In this document: in pieces, positions 46,022 through 53,889 of the stretch
Position numbering within the stretch: the first letter of the stretch is position 1
Layout: every line of letters begins with the position of its first letter
Assembly (NCBI RefSeq): GCF_003416895.1
Contig: NZ_QVIO01000002.1
Coordinates: forward strand, 620,001 to 684,000
Direction: 5' to 3'
Length of the DNA: 64,000 nt
From: Duganella sp. BJB476
Lineage (GTDB): Bacteria > Pseudomonadota > Gammaproteobacteria > Burkholderiales > Burkholderiaceae_D
The notes under the pieces: generated by a model
Databases searched by the model: none
What the model was told of the DNA's origin: nothing
What the model saw: the letters and a program-made list of their open reading frames with translations, nothing else
Made by a program: the position numbers and the translations under genes

Positions 46022-46735
46022 TTATATCGTTCTGGCTTCGCGGCGCCGGCGCAGCGTCGAGATCGCCGTAATGCAGACCGCCAGCCACGCCACGCTCTCG
46101 GCCATGGCCGCCAGCACGTCGCTCAAATAGTGCGCGCCCAGATAGACGCGGCTCAATGCCACCAACAATACCATCAAGACGCAGCCAACCACCGTACCCA
46201 AGCGCACATGCCATTGCGGACGGGCGATCACCAGATAACTCGCCAACAGCCCGTAAAACAAGGTCGCCGCCGACGTGTGGCCGCTTGGGAAGCTGTAAGT
46301 CATCAAGCTCACCAGCGGCTCATCGAATGCCGGCCGGGCGCGCTGGAAGTGGTACTTCAGCGCCACGTTCAACAGCGCGCCGCTGGGCACGGCCACCAGC
46401 AAGGCCAGCAACCAGTAGCGCGCCTGCACGCGCCAGAAATGCCAGCCCAGCGCCGCCACCAGCAACACCATCCCATACCCCGTATGCACCAGCGACACGC
46501 CCAGCATGAAACTGGTCAGCGGCTCGAAGGCATGGACATGGAACCATTGCGCCACCTGCATGTCCAGCACGGTGATCGCCTCCTTGCCCATCACATCCTC
46601 GGCCAGGTCGCCGAAAACCGCGACGGCACCCACCAGCAGCGCCAGGCCGGCGGTCAGGTGCAGGCCGAATTCGCCGCCCGGCGACAGTCTTGCTTCAACG
46701 AAACGGATGAATTTGGTGAAAATTTGGTGCTCCAA
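46022..46735 (-). CDS. PAP2-family phosphatase
   Basis: A 237-residue integral membrane phosphatase. The PAP2 motifs are complete: KYHFQRARPAF (motif 1), YSFPSGHTSA (motif 2) and SRVYLGAHYLSD (motif 3), with about six hydrophobic helices. It dephosphorylates phosphatidic acid, phosphatidylglycerol phosphate or undecaprenyl diphosphate. The next gene (DAGK-type) starts 20 bp after its stop, making a phosphatase-kinase-phosphoesterase operon. The last codon is followed by TAA at 46022-46024. Confidence 0.92.
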   Translation of the reverse strand: MEHQIFTKFIRFVEARLSPGGEFGLHLTAGLALLVGAVAVFGDLAEDVMGKEAITVLDMQVAQWFHVHAFEPLTSFMLGVSLVHTGYGMVLLVAALGWHFWRVQARYWLLALLVAVPSGALLNVALKYHFQRARPAFDEPLVSLMTYSFPSGHTSAATLFYGLLASYLVIARPQWHVRLGTVVGCVLMVLLVALSRVYLGAHYLSDVLAAMAESVAWLAVCITAISTLRRRREARTI

Positions 46736-46784
46736 GGCCTCTAGCCGTGCAAGTTGGTGGAAAAACCACGAAAAAACGAATTTA

Positions 46785-46819
46785 CTGTTTATTTACACAG
46801 TACCTGTTTATTCATACAG
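46785..46819. promoter_or_regulatory. Two tandem LexA-type SOS boxes
   Basis: CTGTTTATTTACACAG (46785-46800) and CTGTTTATTCATACAG (46804-46819) each match the CTGT-N8-ACAG LexA consensus exactly in the conserved halves, 19 bp apart. They lie in front of a TATTCT -10-like box (46829-46834) and 55 bp before the gene at 46875, so they would cover its promoter. Confidence 0.85.
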
Positions 46820-46874
46820 TAGTTGTGCTATTCTGAACTCCTCGTTAAACGCTACTCCCCACAAAGGAAATGTC

Positions 46875-47099
46875 ATGACTACATTGCACAGCAGCTTTGG
46901 TTCCCGCTTCGGTCTGGAATATATGCCTACCTCGTTCCTGGTACGCGTGGGCAAACGCGAGTTGTTGGTGTGCCGTGACTTCCGCAAGCGCTACTACGCA
47001 GTGAACCCGATCATGGAATGCGACACCGGCGTACAGGCAGGCCATCTGGAAGTGCTGATGTTCCGCCGCTGGCTGCTGATCCTGTCGAAGGCGCACTAA
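46875..47099 (+). CDS. 74-residue protein under putative LexA control
   Basis: A 74-residue protein with no recognised domain, no signal peptide and no clear membrane helix. It is basic, with two hydrophobic stretches (PTSFLVRVGKRELLVC; LEVLMFRRWLLILSK). ATG 46875 follows an AAAGGAAA site. The two SOS boxes upstream suggest that it is induced by DNA damage. SOS-controlled orphan small proteins are often cell-division inhibitors or toxins, so that is a fair hypothesis but unproven. The upstream region is lower in GC than the neighbours. Confidence 0.75.
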   Translation: MTTLHSSFGSRFGLEYMPTSFLVRVGKRELLVCRDFRKRYYAVNPIMECDTGVQAGHLEVLMFRRWLLILSKAH

Positions 47100-47171
47100 T
47101 GGTTGCCGGTGCCAGTTGCCCGATCCAGTCGCAAGACAGGCCGGCCGACGCCGCGGCCTCGATCGCGCTCC

Positions 47172-48245
47172 TCACCTGGGTTTGGCAACTGGCGAGCCGT
47201 CATCAAACAGATTCGCCTCGTACCAAAGCGTCACAAACAGAACCATCACAACCGGACCGATAAACAGTCCAACCAGGCCCAGGGTTTCAACCCCGCCCAG
47301 GATACCGAACAGTACGGCCAGGAACGGCAGCCGCGTGGCGTTGCCGATCATGCCGGGCCGTACAAAGTGATCCGCCACGAACAGTACGATGGTGCCCCAT
47401 ACCGCGACCGCGATGGCCGCCGGCACGGCGCCGTTGAACGCCAGCACCGCCGCCGCGCTGACGAAAGCGATCGGCGCACCAAATGGAATGATCGCCAGGA
47501 TGCCCGTCACCGCCGCCCACAGAGCGGGGGACGGCAGGCCTGCGATCGCGTAGCCGATGCCGATCAACACACCTTCCGCCAGGCCCACCAGCACCAGGCC
47601 GTTAACGGTGGCGCGGATCGCCGTCGGGATTTTTTCGGCGTAGCGCGCCCAGCGCTGCTCGCTGAAGCAATGGCTGCCGATGGCGGTGATCTGGCGGTTC
47701 AACGCCTCGCCATCCTTGTAGAAGAAGAACAGGCACAAGAAGGCCAGGCCGAAATCGACCAGGCGGTGCATGAAGCCGACGCCGGCCACCTTGATCATGT
47801 CGCTGGCCGAATGCAGGCCGTTGATTTCGCGCTCGGACAGCAAGTGCGACAGTCCATGCGGCTGGCTCAGCGTGGCTTGCCACCAGTCGCTGATCCATTC
47901 GCCGACCATCGGCAGATGCTGGACAAAGGCCGGCACCGGGATGCCGTCGGTGTTGGCGGTGACGATGTAGTTGGCCAGTTCCGGCGCCTGCTTGGCGGCC
48001 TGCGCCACACCCAGCGAAACCGGCACGATGAAGACGGCCACGCAGATCAAGGTCAGCGCGGCGGCGGCCAGCACGTCGTGGCGGCCGAAGCGGCTCCGTA
48101 TGCGCTGGTACAGTGGCCACGTCGCCACGCACAGGATGCCGGCCCAGATCAGCGGCAGGAAGAATCGATGCATGACGAACGCCGCCAGTGCGATCAAGGT
48201 CAGGGAAAAGCCGGCACTGAGAATGTCGCGTTGGGTTTCGGTCAT
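47172..48245 (-). CDS. AI-2E family transporter (second paralog)
   Basis: A 357-residue inner-membrane protein of the AI-2E/PerM family with about eight hydrophobic helices. The first block (AAFVMHRFFLPLIWAGILC) and the late block (AVTGILAIIPFGAPIAFV; LGLVGLFIGPVVMVL) are characteristic. It is diverged from the paralog at 25324-26481. It converges on the SOS-box gene across a 72-bp gap. The substrate is unknown. Confidence 0.88.
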   Translation of the reverse strand: MTETQRDILSAGFSLTLIALAAFVMHRFFLPLIWAGILCVATWPLYQRIRSRFGRHDVLAAAALTLICVAVFIVPVSLGVAQAAKQAPELANYIVTANTDGIPVPAFVQHLPMVGEWISDWWQATLSQPHGLSHLLSEREINGLHSASDMIKVAGVGFMHRLVDFGLAFLCLFFFYKDGEALNRQITAIGSHCFSEQRWARYAEKIPTAIRATVNGLVLVGLAEGVLIGIGYAIAGLPSPALWAAVTGILAIIPFGAPIAFVSAAAVLAFNGAVPAAIAVAVWGTIVLFVADHFVRPGMIGNATRLPFLAVLFGILGGVETLGLVGLFIGPVVMVLFVTLWYEANLFDDGSPVAKPR

Positions 48246-48341
48246 CGGAGTATCTCCTGGTAAATATTGGGGCTATGGTAAGCGTATTTTGCGCCACCGT
48301 AAGCGCTAGCTTGTCGTTTTAATTATTTTCTAAGCGTATTT

Positions 48342-49289
48342 CTACGCCTTCTCGCAGTGCGCGCGCAGGAAGTCCCGCAGTTGCAGCACCGTCGGCGTGA
48401 TCTGCGCGCGGTGCATGCACAGCATATTGAGCGGCGCCGGTTCGCCCAGTATGTCCGGCATCAGGATATGCAGGCGCCCGCTGCGGATGTCGTCCGCCAG
48501 ATCCAGCCGCGATTTGTAGGCGATGCCCATGCCCGCCACCGCCCAGCGCCGCACCACGTCGGCGTCGTCGGCGCTGCGGTTGCCATTGACGTGGATCGCC
48601 ATCGGCTCGGCGGCGGCGTTGCGGTAGAAACTCCAACGGTCATGGATCACCTCTTCCACCATGAAGCGCAGGCAGTTGTGGCGCAGCAGTTCGTTCAGAT
48701 CCTTCAATTTTCCGTGCTGCCTGATGTAGTCCGGCGAGGCCACCAGCACGCGGCGGTTGTCCGGCGCCAGCGGCAGCGCGACCAGGCTGGAATCTTCCTG
48801 CCTGCCGTAGCGGATGGCGATATCGACCGGCTGCCGGTACATGTCCGACACCCGATCGCTGATGCTGAGCTGGAAGCTGACCTTGGGATACAGCGCCTGG
48901 AACTGGTCCAGCCAGCCGACCATCATGTTGCGGCCCAGGTCGGATGGCATCGAAATCTTCAGTGTTCCGCCCAGCGTTTCCTGGCCCTGGATCAGCGCAT
49001 CATGGCCTTCCTTCAACAAGCGCAGCGCCTCGCGCGCGTGACGCAGATAGTGTTCGCCGTCCTCCGTCAAGCGCAGCGAGCGCGTGGTGCGGGCGAACAA
49101 ACGGAAACCCAGCTCGCCTTCCAGCCGCTTGACGGCGGCGCTGGCCAGCGCCGGCGATATCTCCAGCTCGCGCGCGGCGGCGGACAGGCTGCCCCGGTCG
49201 GCGGTACGGACAAAGACGGTCAAATCATCCAATCTCAACAATTTTCGGCATTCCTTTGAAAGTGTTTCGTTATACAGCCTCTTTTTCAA
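48342..49289 (-). CDS. LysR-family transcriptional regulator
   Basis: A 315-residue LysR-type regulator. The N-terminal winged helix (about residues 20-80; LTVFVRTADRGSLSAAARE, then ISPALASAAVKRLEGELG) is followed by a periplasmic-binding-like effector domain (about 110-310). It diverges from the quinone-oxidoreductase-like gene at 49343 with a 53-bp gap, the usual arrangement for a LysR protein and its target. The likely effector is unknown. Confidence 0.92.
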   Translation of the reverse strand: MKKRLYNETLSKECRKLLRLDDLTVFVRTADRGSLSAAARELEISPALASAAVKRLEGELGFRLFARTTRSLRLTEDGEHYLRHAREALRLLKEGHDALIQGQETLGGTLKISMPSDLGRNMMVGWLDQFQALYPKVSFQLSISDRVSDMYRQPVDIAIRYGRQEDSSLVALPLAPDNRRVLVASPDYIRQHGKLKDLNELLRHNCLRFMVEEVIHDRWSFYRNAAAEPMAIHVNGNRSADDADVVRRWAVAGMGIAYKSRLDLADDIRSGRLHILMPDILGEPAPLNMLCMHRAQITPTVLQLRDFLRAHCEKA

Positions 49290-49342
49290 GGCCGCGAAAT
49301 AAATGATGATACATCCAATCCCAACTCACCCGGAGCATTCCA

Positions 49343-50356
49343 ATGAAAGCCGTCGCCTACCGCAAGTCCCTCCCCATCACCGACGACGACGCCCTGATCG
49401 ACATCGAACTGCCGGCGCCGCAAGCGACCGGCCACGACCTGCTGGTCGAAATAAAAGCGATCTCGGTCAACCCGGTGGATGTGAAAATCCGCGCCAACAT
49501 GGCGCCTGCCGAAGGCGATAGGAAAGTCATCGGCTGGGACGCGGCCGGTGTGGTCCAGTCCGTCGGTCCCGACGTCACGCTGTTCAAGCCGGGCGACGAA
49601 GTCTGGTACGCCGGCGCGCTGATGCGCCCAGGCACCAACAGCGAGCTGCACCTGGTGGACGAACGCATCGTCGGCCACAAGCCGAAAAACCTGGACTTCG
49701 GCAAAGCCGCCGCGCTGCCGCTGACCGCCATCACTGCTTGGGAACTGCTGTTTGAACGCCTGGAAGTGAGCCGCGACAAGGGCGTGCACGGCCAGTCGCT
49801 GCTGGTGATCGGCGCGGCCGGCGGCGTCGGTTCCATCCTGGTGCAACTGGCGCGCCAGCTGACCGGACTGACTGTGATCGGCACCGCCTCGCGTGCCGAC
49901 ACGGCGGCCTGGGTGCAGGAACTCGGCGCGCACCACGTCATCGACCATAGCAAGCCCCTGAACGAGGAGATCGCCCGCCTCGGCCTGCCGCCCGTGACCT
50001 ATGTCGCCAGCCTGAACCAGACCGACCATCACTGGCCGGCCATCGCCGAACTGGTCGCGCCGCAAGGCAAGGTCGCGCTGATCGACGACCCGGCCGCCAT
50101 CGACGTGCGCCTGTTGAAGCGCAAGAGCGTATCGCTGCATTGGGAATTCATGTTCACCCGTTCGATGTTCGAGACGGCGGACATGCAGAAGCAGCATCAG
50201 CTGCTGAACGATGTGGCCCGGCTGGTGGAAACCGGCGTCATCAAGACCACTCTGGCCGAACGCTACGGCAAGATCAACGCGGCCAACCTGAAGCGCGCGC
50301 ACGCGCTCATCGAAAGCAACCGCGCCAAGGGCAAGATCGTACTGGAAGGTTTTTAA
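49343..50356 (+). CDS. Zinc-type alcohol dehydrogenase-like / quinone oxidoreductase
   Basis: A 337-residue medium-chain dehydrogenase/reductase. It has the GroES-like N-terminal domain (about residues 20-130) and the NAD(P)-binding motif VIGAAGGVGSILVQLA. It lacks the catalytic zinc Cys ligands, which places it with quinone oxidoreductase-type (ZADH) enzymes using NADPH on quinones or enones. ATG 49343 follows CGGAG. Its stop overlaps the stop of the next convergent gene by 4 bp (TTAA). Probably controlled by the divergent LysR. Confidence 0.9.
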   Translation: MKAVAYRKSLPITDDDALIDIELPAPQATGHDLLVEIKAISVNPVDVKIRANMAPAEGDRKVIGWDAAGVVQSVGPDVTLFKPGDEVWYAGALMRPGTNSELHLVDERIVGHKPKNLDFGKAAALPLTAITAWELLFERLEVSRDKGVHGQSLLVIGAAGGVGSILVQLARQLTGLTVIGTASRADTAAWVQELGAHHVIDHSKPLNEEIARLGLPPVTYVASLNQTDHHWPAIAELVAPQGKVALIDDPAAIDVRLLKRKSVSLHWEFMFTRSMFETADMQKQHQLLNDVARLVETGVIKTTLAERYGKINAANLKRAHALIESNRAKGKIVLEGF

Positions 50357-50886
50357 ACGGCAGGCGCCTCGCCGCCTGCATGCTGCAGCAACTGCCGGGC
50401 GCGCAGCAAAGCCAGCGCCGTGTTGTCGTGCTCGGCCAGCGCGGCCTGCATGGTGCCGGCCGCCACGCAGGATGTCTCCAGAATCTGCAAGAACAGCGCC
50501 TGCCGCCGGCGCAATCCCGCCGACTGGTAGCCAAGCTGCTCGAACATGCGGCCGACGTCGATGCAATAGCTGCGCAGCTCCCACATGGTGTTCTTGGTGA
50601 TCTCGATATCGTTGCGCATGCTGAGGTCGACGTCGATCAGCTCCATCTTCGCCGTCCCATCGACCGAGTAGGCGCGGATCGTCGGCAGCCATTGTTCAAA
50701 CTTGCCGGCGATGCGTTTGATGCGGATGATCTTCTGGTCCAGCATGCGGCAATAGTGCCAGCACAGCCAGCACACCGGCAGCCGCGCCAGGATGCGCGGC
50801 AGGCCGGCCGATTGCAACGTGAGTTCAAGTTTCCTGACGGCGTCGAGCAACCGACGCGTACTGTCGCTGACGGGTGAGAAAGACAT
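50353..50886 (-). CDS. Conserved protein, function unknown
   Basis: A 177-residue protein that looks mostly helical, with a Cys-rich stretch (VCWLCWHYCRMLDQK). No signal or membrane helix is obvious and no domain was recognised. Its stop overlaps the convergent oxidoreductase stop by 4 bp. Preceded by GGAGCG before ATG 50886. Confidence 0.68.
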   Translation of the reverse strand: MSFSPVSDSTRRLLDAVRKLELTLQSAGLPRILARLPVCWLCWHYCRMLDQKIIRIKRIAGKFEQWLPTIRAYSVDGTAKMELIDVDLSMRNDIEITKNTMWELRSYCIDVGRMFEQLGYQSAGLRRRQALFLQILETSCVAAGTMQAALAEHDNTALALLRARQLLQHAGGEAPAV

Positions 50887-50923
50887 GATGGACGCTCCTG
50901 TAGGAATTCAGGAACACAGTAGC

Positions 50924-50954
50924 CGCGGCATCAAACATCCCGTTTGATGCCGCG
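50924..50954. terminator. Strong hairpin after alaC
   Basis: Perfect 13-bp stem CGCGGCATCAAAC / GTTTGATGCCGCG with loop ATCCC. It lies 17-47 bp past the minus-strand alaC stop (50971). No T-tract follows, so it may act as an mRNA 3' end or an intrinsic terminator of weaker type. Confidence 0.55.
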
Positions 50955-50970
50955 TAAAGTCCACGCAGAT

Positions 50971-52167
50971 TTATTCAGCCTTGCGGAACATGGCCTTGAT
51001 GCCACGGAGACCCTGACGGATACGGGCTTCGTTTTCGATCAGTGCGAAGCGCACATACTCGTCGCCGTAGTCGCCGAAGCCGATGCCGGGCGACACGCAC
51101 ACCTTGGCCTCGGCCAGCAGCAGCTTGGAGAATTCAAGCGAACCCAGGTGGCGATACTGTTCCGGGATGCGCGCCCAGATGTACATCGACGCCTTCGGCT
51201 TGTCCACCGGCCAGCCGGCTTCGCACAAGCCTTTGTGCAGCACGTCGCGGCGGCTCTGGTACATCGCGCAAATGTCGCTGACGCAGCTTTGGTCGCCTTC
51301 CAGCGCGGCAATCGCCGCCACCTGCACCGGCGTGAAGCTGCCGTAGTCGTGATAGCTCTTGATGCGCGCCAGCGCCGCCACCAGCTCCTTGTTGCCGACC
51401 ATGAAGCCGATGCGCCAGCCCGCCATGTTGTAGCTCTTGGACATGGTGAAAAATTCCACCGCCACCTCGCGCGCGCCCGGCACCTGCATGATGGACGGCG
51501 CTTTCCAGCCGTCGAAGGTGATGTCGGCGTAGGCCAGGTCGTGCACCACCAGGATGTTGTGCTGCTTGGCCAGCGCCACAACGCGTTCGAAGAACTCCAG
51601 CTCCACGCATTGCGCGGTCGGGTTGGACGGGAAACCCAGGATCATCATCTTCGGTTTCGGATAGCTCTCGCGCACCGCGCGTTCCAGCTCGTCGAAGAAA
51701 TCGACGCCGGGGGTCATGCGCACCGAGCGGATATTCGCGCCGGCGATCACCGCGCCCCAGATGTGGATCGGGTAGCTGGGGTTGGGCACCAGCACCGTGT
51801 CGCCCTGGTCCAGCGTGGCCAGCATCAGGTGCGCCAGGCCCTCCTTGGAGCCGATGGTGACGATGGCTTCCGAGTCGGGATCGAACTCGACGTCGTAGCG
51901 GTTCTTGTACCACTTGGTGATCGCGCGCCGCAGACGCGGTATGCCCTTGGAGGCCGAGTAGCCGTGCGTGTCGGGACGTTGTACGGTGTCGACCAGTTTT
52001 TCGACGATGTGCGCCGGCGTGGCGCCATCGGGATTCCCCATCGACATGTCGATGATGTCTTCGCCGCGACGGCGCGCCGCCAGCTTGAGCTCGGCGGTGA
52101 CATTGAAAACGTAGGGAGGCAGGCGATCGATGCGCGAAAAGCTGCGCGGAGTTTGGGTGTCAGTCAT
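50971..52167 (-). CDS. alaC: Alanine transaminase AlaC
   Basis: A 398-residue class I PLP-dependent aminotransferase (alanine transaminase type). It has the substrate/phosphate stretch [23 protein letters not shown], an Asn-Pro in GFPSNPTAQ, and the PLP Lys in [16 protein letters not shown]. The C-terminal Arg is in [14 protein letters not shown]. It converts pyruvate and glutamate to alanine and 2-oxoglutarate. ATG 52167 ([10 protein letters not shown]) is the family-like start; the frame is open 22 codons further 5'. Confidence 0.92.
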   Translation of the reverse strand: MTDTQTPRSFSRIDRLPPYVFNVTAELKLAARRRGEDIIDMSMGNPDGATPAHIVEKLVDTVQRPDTHGYSASKGIPRLRRAITKWYKNRYDVEFDPDSEAIVTIGSKEGLAHLMLATLDQGDTVLVPNPSYPIHIWGAVIAGANIRSVRMTPGVDFFDELERAVRESYPKPKMMILGFPSNPTAQCVELEFFERVVALAKQHNILVVHDLAYADITFDGWKAPSIMQVPGAREVAVEFFTMSKSYNMAGWRIGFMVGNKELVAALARIKSYHDYGSFTPVQVAAIAALEGDQSCVSDICAMYQSRRDVLHKGLCEAGWPVDKPKASMYIWARIPEQYRHLGSLEFSKLLLAEAKVCVSPGIGFGDYGDEYVRFALIENEARIRQGLRGIKAMFRKAE

Positions 52168-52269
52168 GGATATCTCACGTAAGCGCCCGGAACCGTCCGA
52201 GCGACGTCGATGCAATGTTGCATCGGTATCCATACTAGCCGAAGGTTTCGGCTTTTTGCAATAGCCTTT

Positions 52270-52587
52270 TTAGGCGCTGGCTTGTTTTTCCTGGTCGCTG
52301 AACCACTCGAACAGAATCAGGCCGACGATGGACGCCACCGGAAACAGGCACACGCAGATCACTACCCACAGCACCGGCGAACGGCCCAGGCGCTTGGCCG
52401 ACATGCCGATGAACACCAGGTGCACGATGAAACTGACCGCGATGCCGACCCCGGCCAATATCAACAGCGGCACCGAGTTCAAGGTGTACTTGTTCAGCGG
52501 CGGCAGGAAGGCGGCGACGCACAGCACCCACGTGATCAGCGAGACTGTGGCGGCGGCGATCGGTTGTTGTGCGCGGGCGATTTGCAT
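52270..52587 (-). CDS. Small membrane protein, function unknown
   Basis: A 105-residue integral membrane protein with three hydrophobic helices (AATVSLITWVLCVAAFL; VPLLILAGVGIAVSFIVHLV; VLWVVICVCLFPVASIVGLI). It ends with a charged tail (DQEKQASA). ATG 52587 follows GGAGGAG. No known family was recognised. Confidence 0.72.
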   Translation of the reverse strand: MQIARAQQPIAAATVSLITWVLCVAAFLPPLNKYTLNSVPLLILAGVGIAVSFIVHLVFIGMSAKRLGRSPVLWVVICVCLFPVASIVGLILFEWFSDQEKQASA

Positions 52588-52648
52588 AGGGTGACTCCTC
52601 CAGTAAGCGGCTATGCTGCCACGAACTAGTCAGAAACGCAACACGGGC

Positions 52649-52981
52649 CTATTTGGTCGGAGGAAGCTGGATGACGATGGGGGCAGGCGCCGCAGCAGAC
52701 GCAGACTTGGGAGGGACCGCGTTGTTCAGTACAAAAGTCATGACGGTGATGGCTGCCAACCCGGCGCCAGTCACCATGCCCACGATCCATTTGATCATCG
52801 TGGCGCTAAGATTTGCCAGGTCCGCCTTGGTGACCATATTGGCCTCGATATGATCGAGACGGGTTTCAATCTTGATCAGCCGCTCACGCGCCTCGATGGC
52901 AAACTCCTCCAACCGTTCCAGACGCTGACGCGCTTCGACAGCAAATTCTTCCAATCGTATAAATCTCGTATCGATGTCCAT
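52649..52981 (-). CDS. Coiled-coil membrane protein with tandem repeat
   Basis: A 110-residue protein. Residues 8-35 are two near copies of a 14-residue unit (RLEEFAVEARQRLE then RLEEFAIEARERLI), giving a coiled coil. A membrane helix (about 68-88, WIVGMVTGAGLAAITVM) and an Ala/Pro C-terminus follow. The shape resembles DUF1640-type proteins. Upstream of RhtA-like gene's 3' end. The function is unknown. Confidence 0.7.
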   Translation of the reverse strand: MDIDTRFIRLEEFAVEARQRLERLEEFAIEARERLIKIETRLDHIEANMVTKADLANLSATMIKWIVGMVTGAGLAAITVMTFVLNNAVPPKSASAAAPAPIVIQLPPTK

Positions 52982-53033
52982 GTTGACATCTTAGGCCACT
53001 GCTTCCACCCCAGGCAAGCTCAGCAGGTTTGAT

Positions 53034-53888
53034 TCAACGCAACGAGGTCAGCGCGCTCGCCAGCACGATGCTGCCGATCGCCAGCCATTGCGTCAGTGTC
53101 AGGTGTTCGCCCAGCACCACCATGCCGGCCAGTGCGCTGAGTGCCGGCGCGCCGCTGCTGAACATGCTGAAGGTGCGCGACGACAGGGTGCGCATCGACA
53201 GCATCTCCAACGTGTACGGCAAGGCGCTCGACATCACCGCAATCGCCAGGCCGATCAGCAGATAGCTGGGCGTCAGCAGTGCCGCGCCGCCGTACCACCC
53301 GCCTATCGGCACGATGAACAGCGAGGCGGCCAGCATGGCCCACGCCACCGACTGCCCGCCATGCATCACCGACACCCGCTTGCCGAACACGATGTACAAG
53401 GCCCAGCACACTGCCGCACCGGCCGCGTACATCACGCCCACCGGATCGAGCTGGTCGACCTTGCCATGGATGGGCAGCAGGTAATACAAGCCCAGCACCG
53501 CCAGGCAGACCGCGGCGAAATCGCGCGGCCGGCGCGACGACAGCACCGCCACCGTCAGCGGCCCTGCCACTTCGATCGCCACCGCGATGCCCAATGGGAT
53601 GCGCTCGAAGGAGCGGTAGATCAGCAAATTCATCAAGCCGATCACGCTGCCGTAGATCGCCACGTTGACGCCCTGCGCCCACGTCAGCGGCGTGCGCCAC
53701 GGACGGAAGATCAGCAGCATCAGCACCGCAGCGAGGCCGACCCGGTAAGCCGTCACGCCTTCGACGCCTACCAGCGGGAACAGGTGCTTGGCAATCGCCG
53801 CGCCGAAGTTCAGCGACAGCTGGCTGGCCAGCAAGGCAAACCCGGCCAGCAGCGCACTGCCGCCAACGTGTTTTTTATCGTCGCTCAT
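53034..53888 (-). CDS. rhtA: EamA/RhtA-type threonine/homoserine exporter
   Basis: A 284-residue ten-helix EamA-family transporter close in style to RhtA (threonine/homoserine exporter): SFERIPLGIAVAIEVAGPL, then FGKRVSVMHGGQSVAWAML, and a second EamA repeat SSALPYTLEMLSMRTLS, as in RhtA. It removes excess amino acids or analogues from the cytoplasm. The start lies 1 bp after the DUF748 stop at 53890, so the two may be co-transcribed. The symbol is a family call, not proven. Confidence 0.85.
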   Translation of the reverse strand: MSDDKKHVGGSALLAGFALLASQLSLNFGAAIAKHLFPLVGVEGVTAYRVGLAAVLMLLIFRPWRTPLTWAQGVNVAIYGSVIGLMNLLIYRSFERIPLGIAVAIEVAGPLTVAVLSSRRPRDFAAVCLAVLGLYYLLPIHGKVDQLDPVGVMYAAGAAVCWALYIVFGKRVSVMHGGQSVAWAMLAASLFIVPIGGWYGGAALLTPSYLLIGLAIAVMSSALPYTLEMLSMRTLSSRTFSMFSSGAPALSALAGMVVLGEHLTLTQWLAIGSIVLASALTSLR

Positions 53889-53889
53889 C

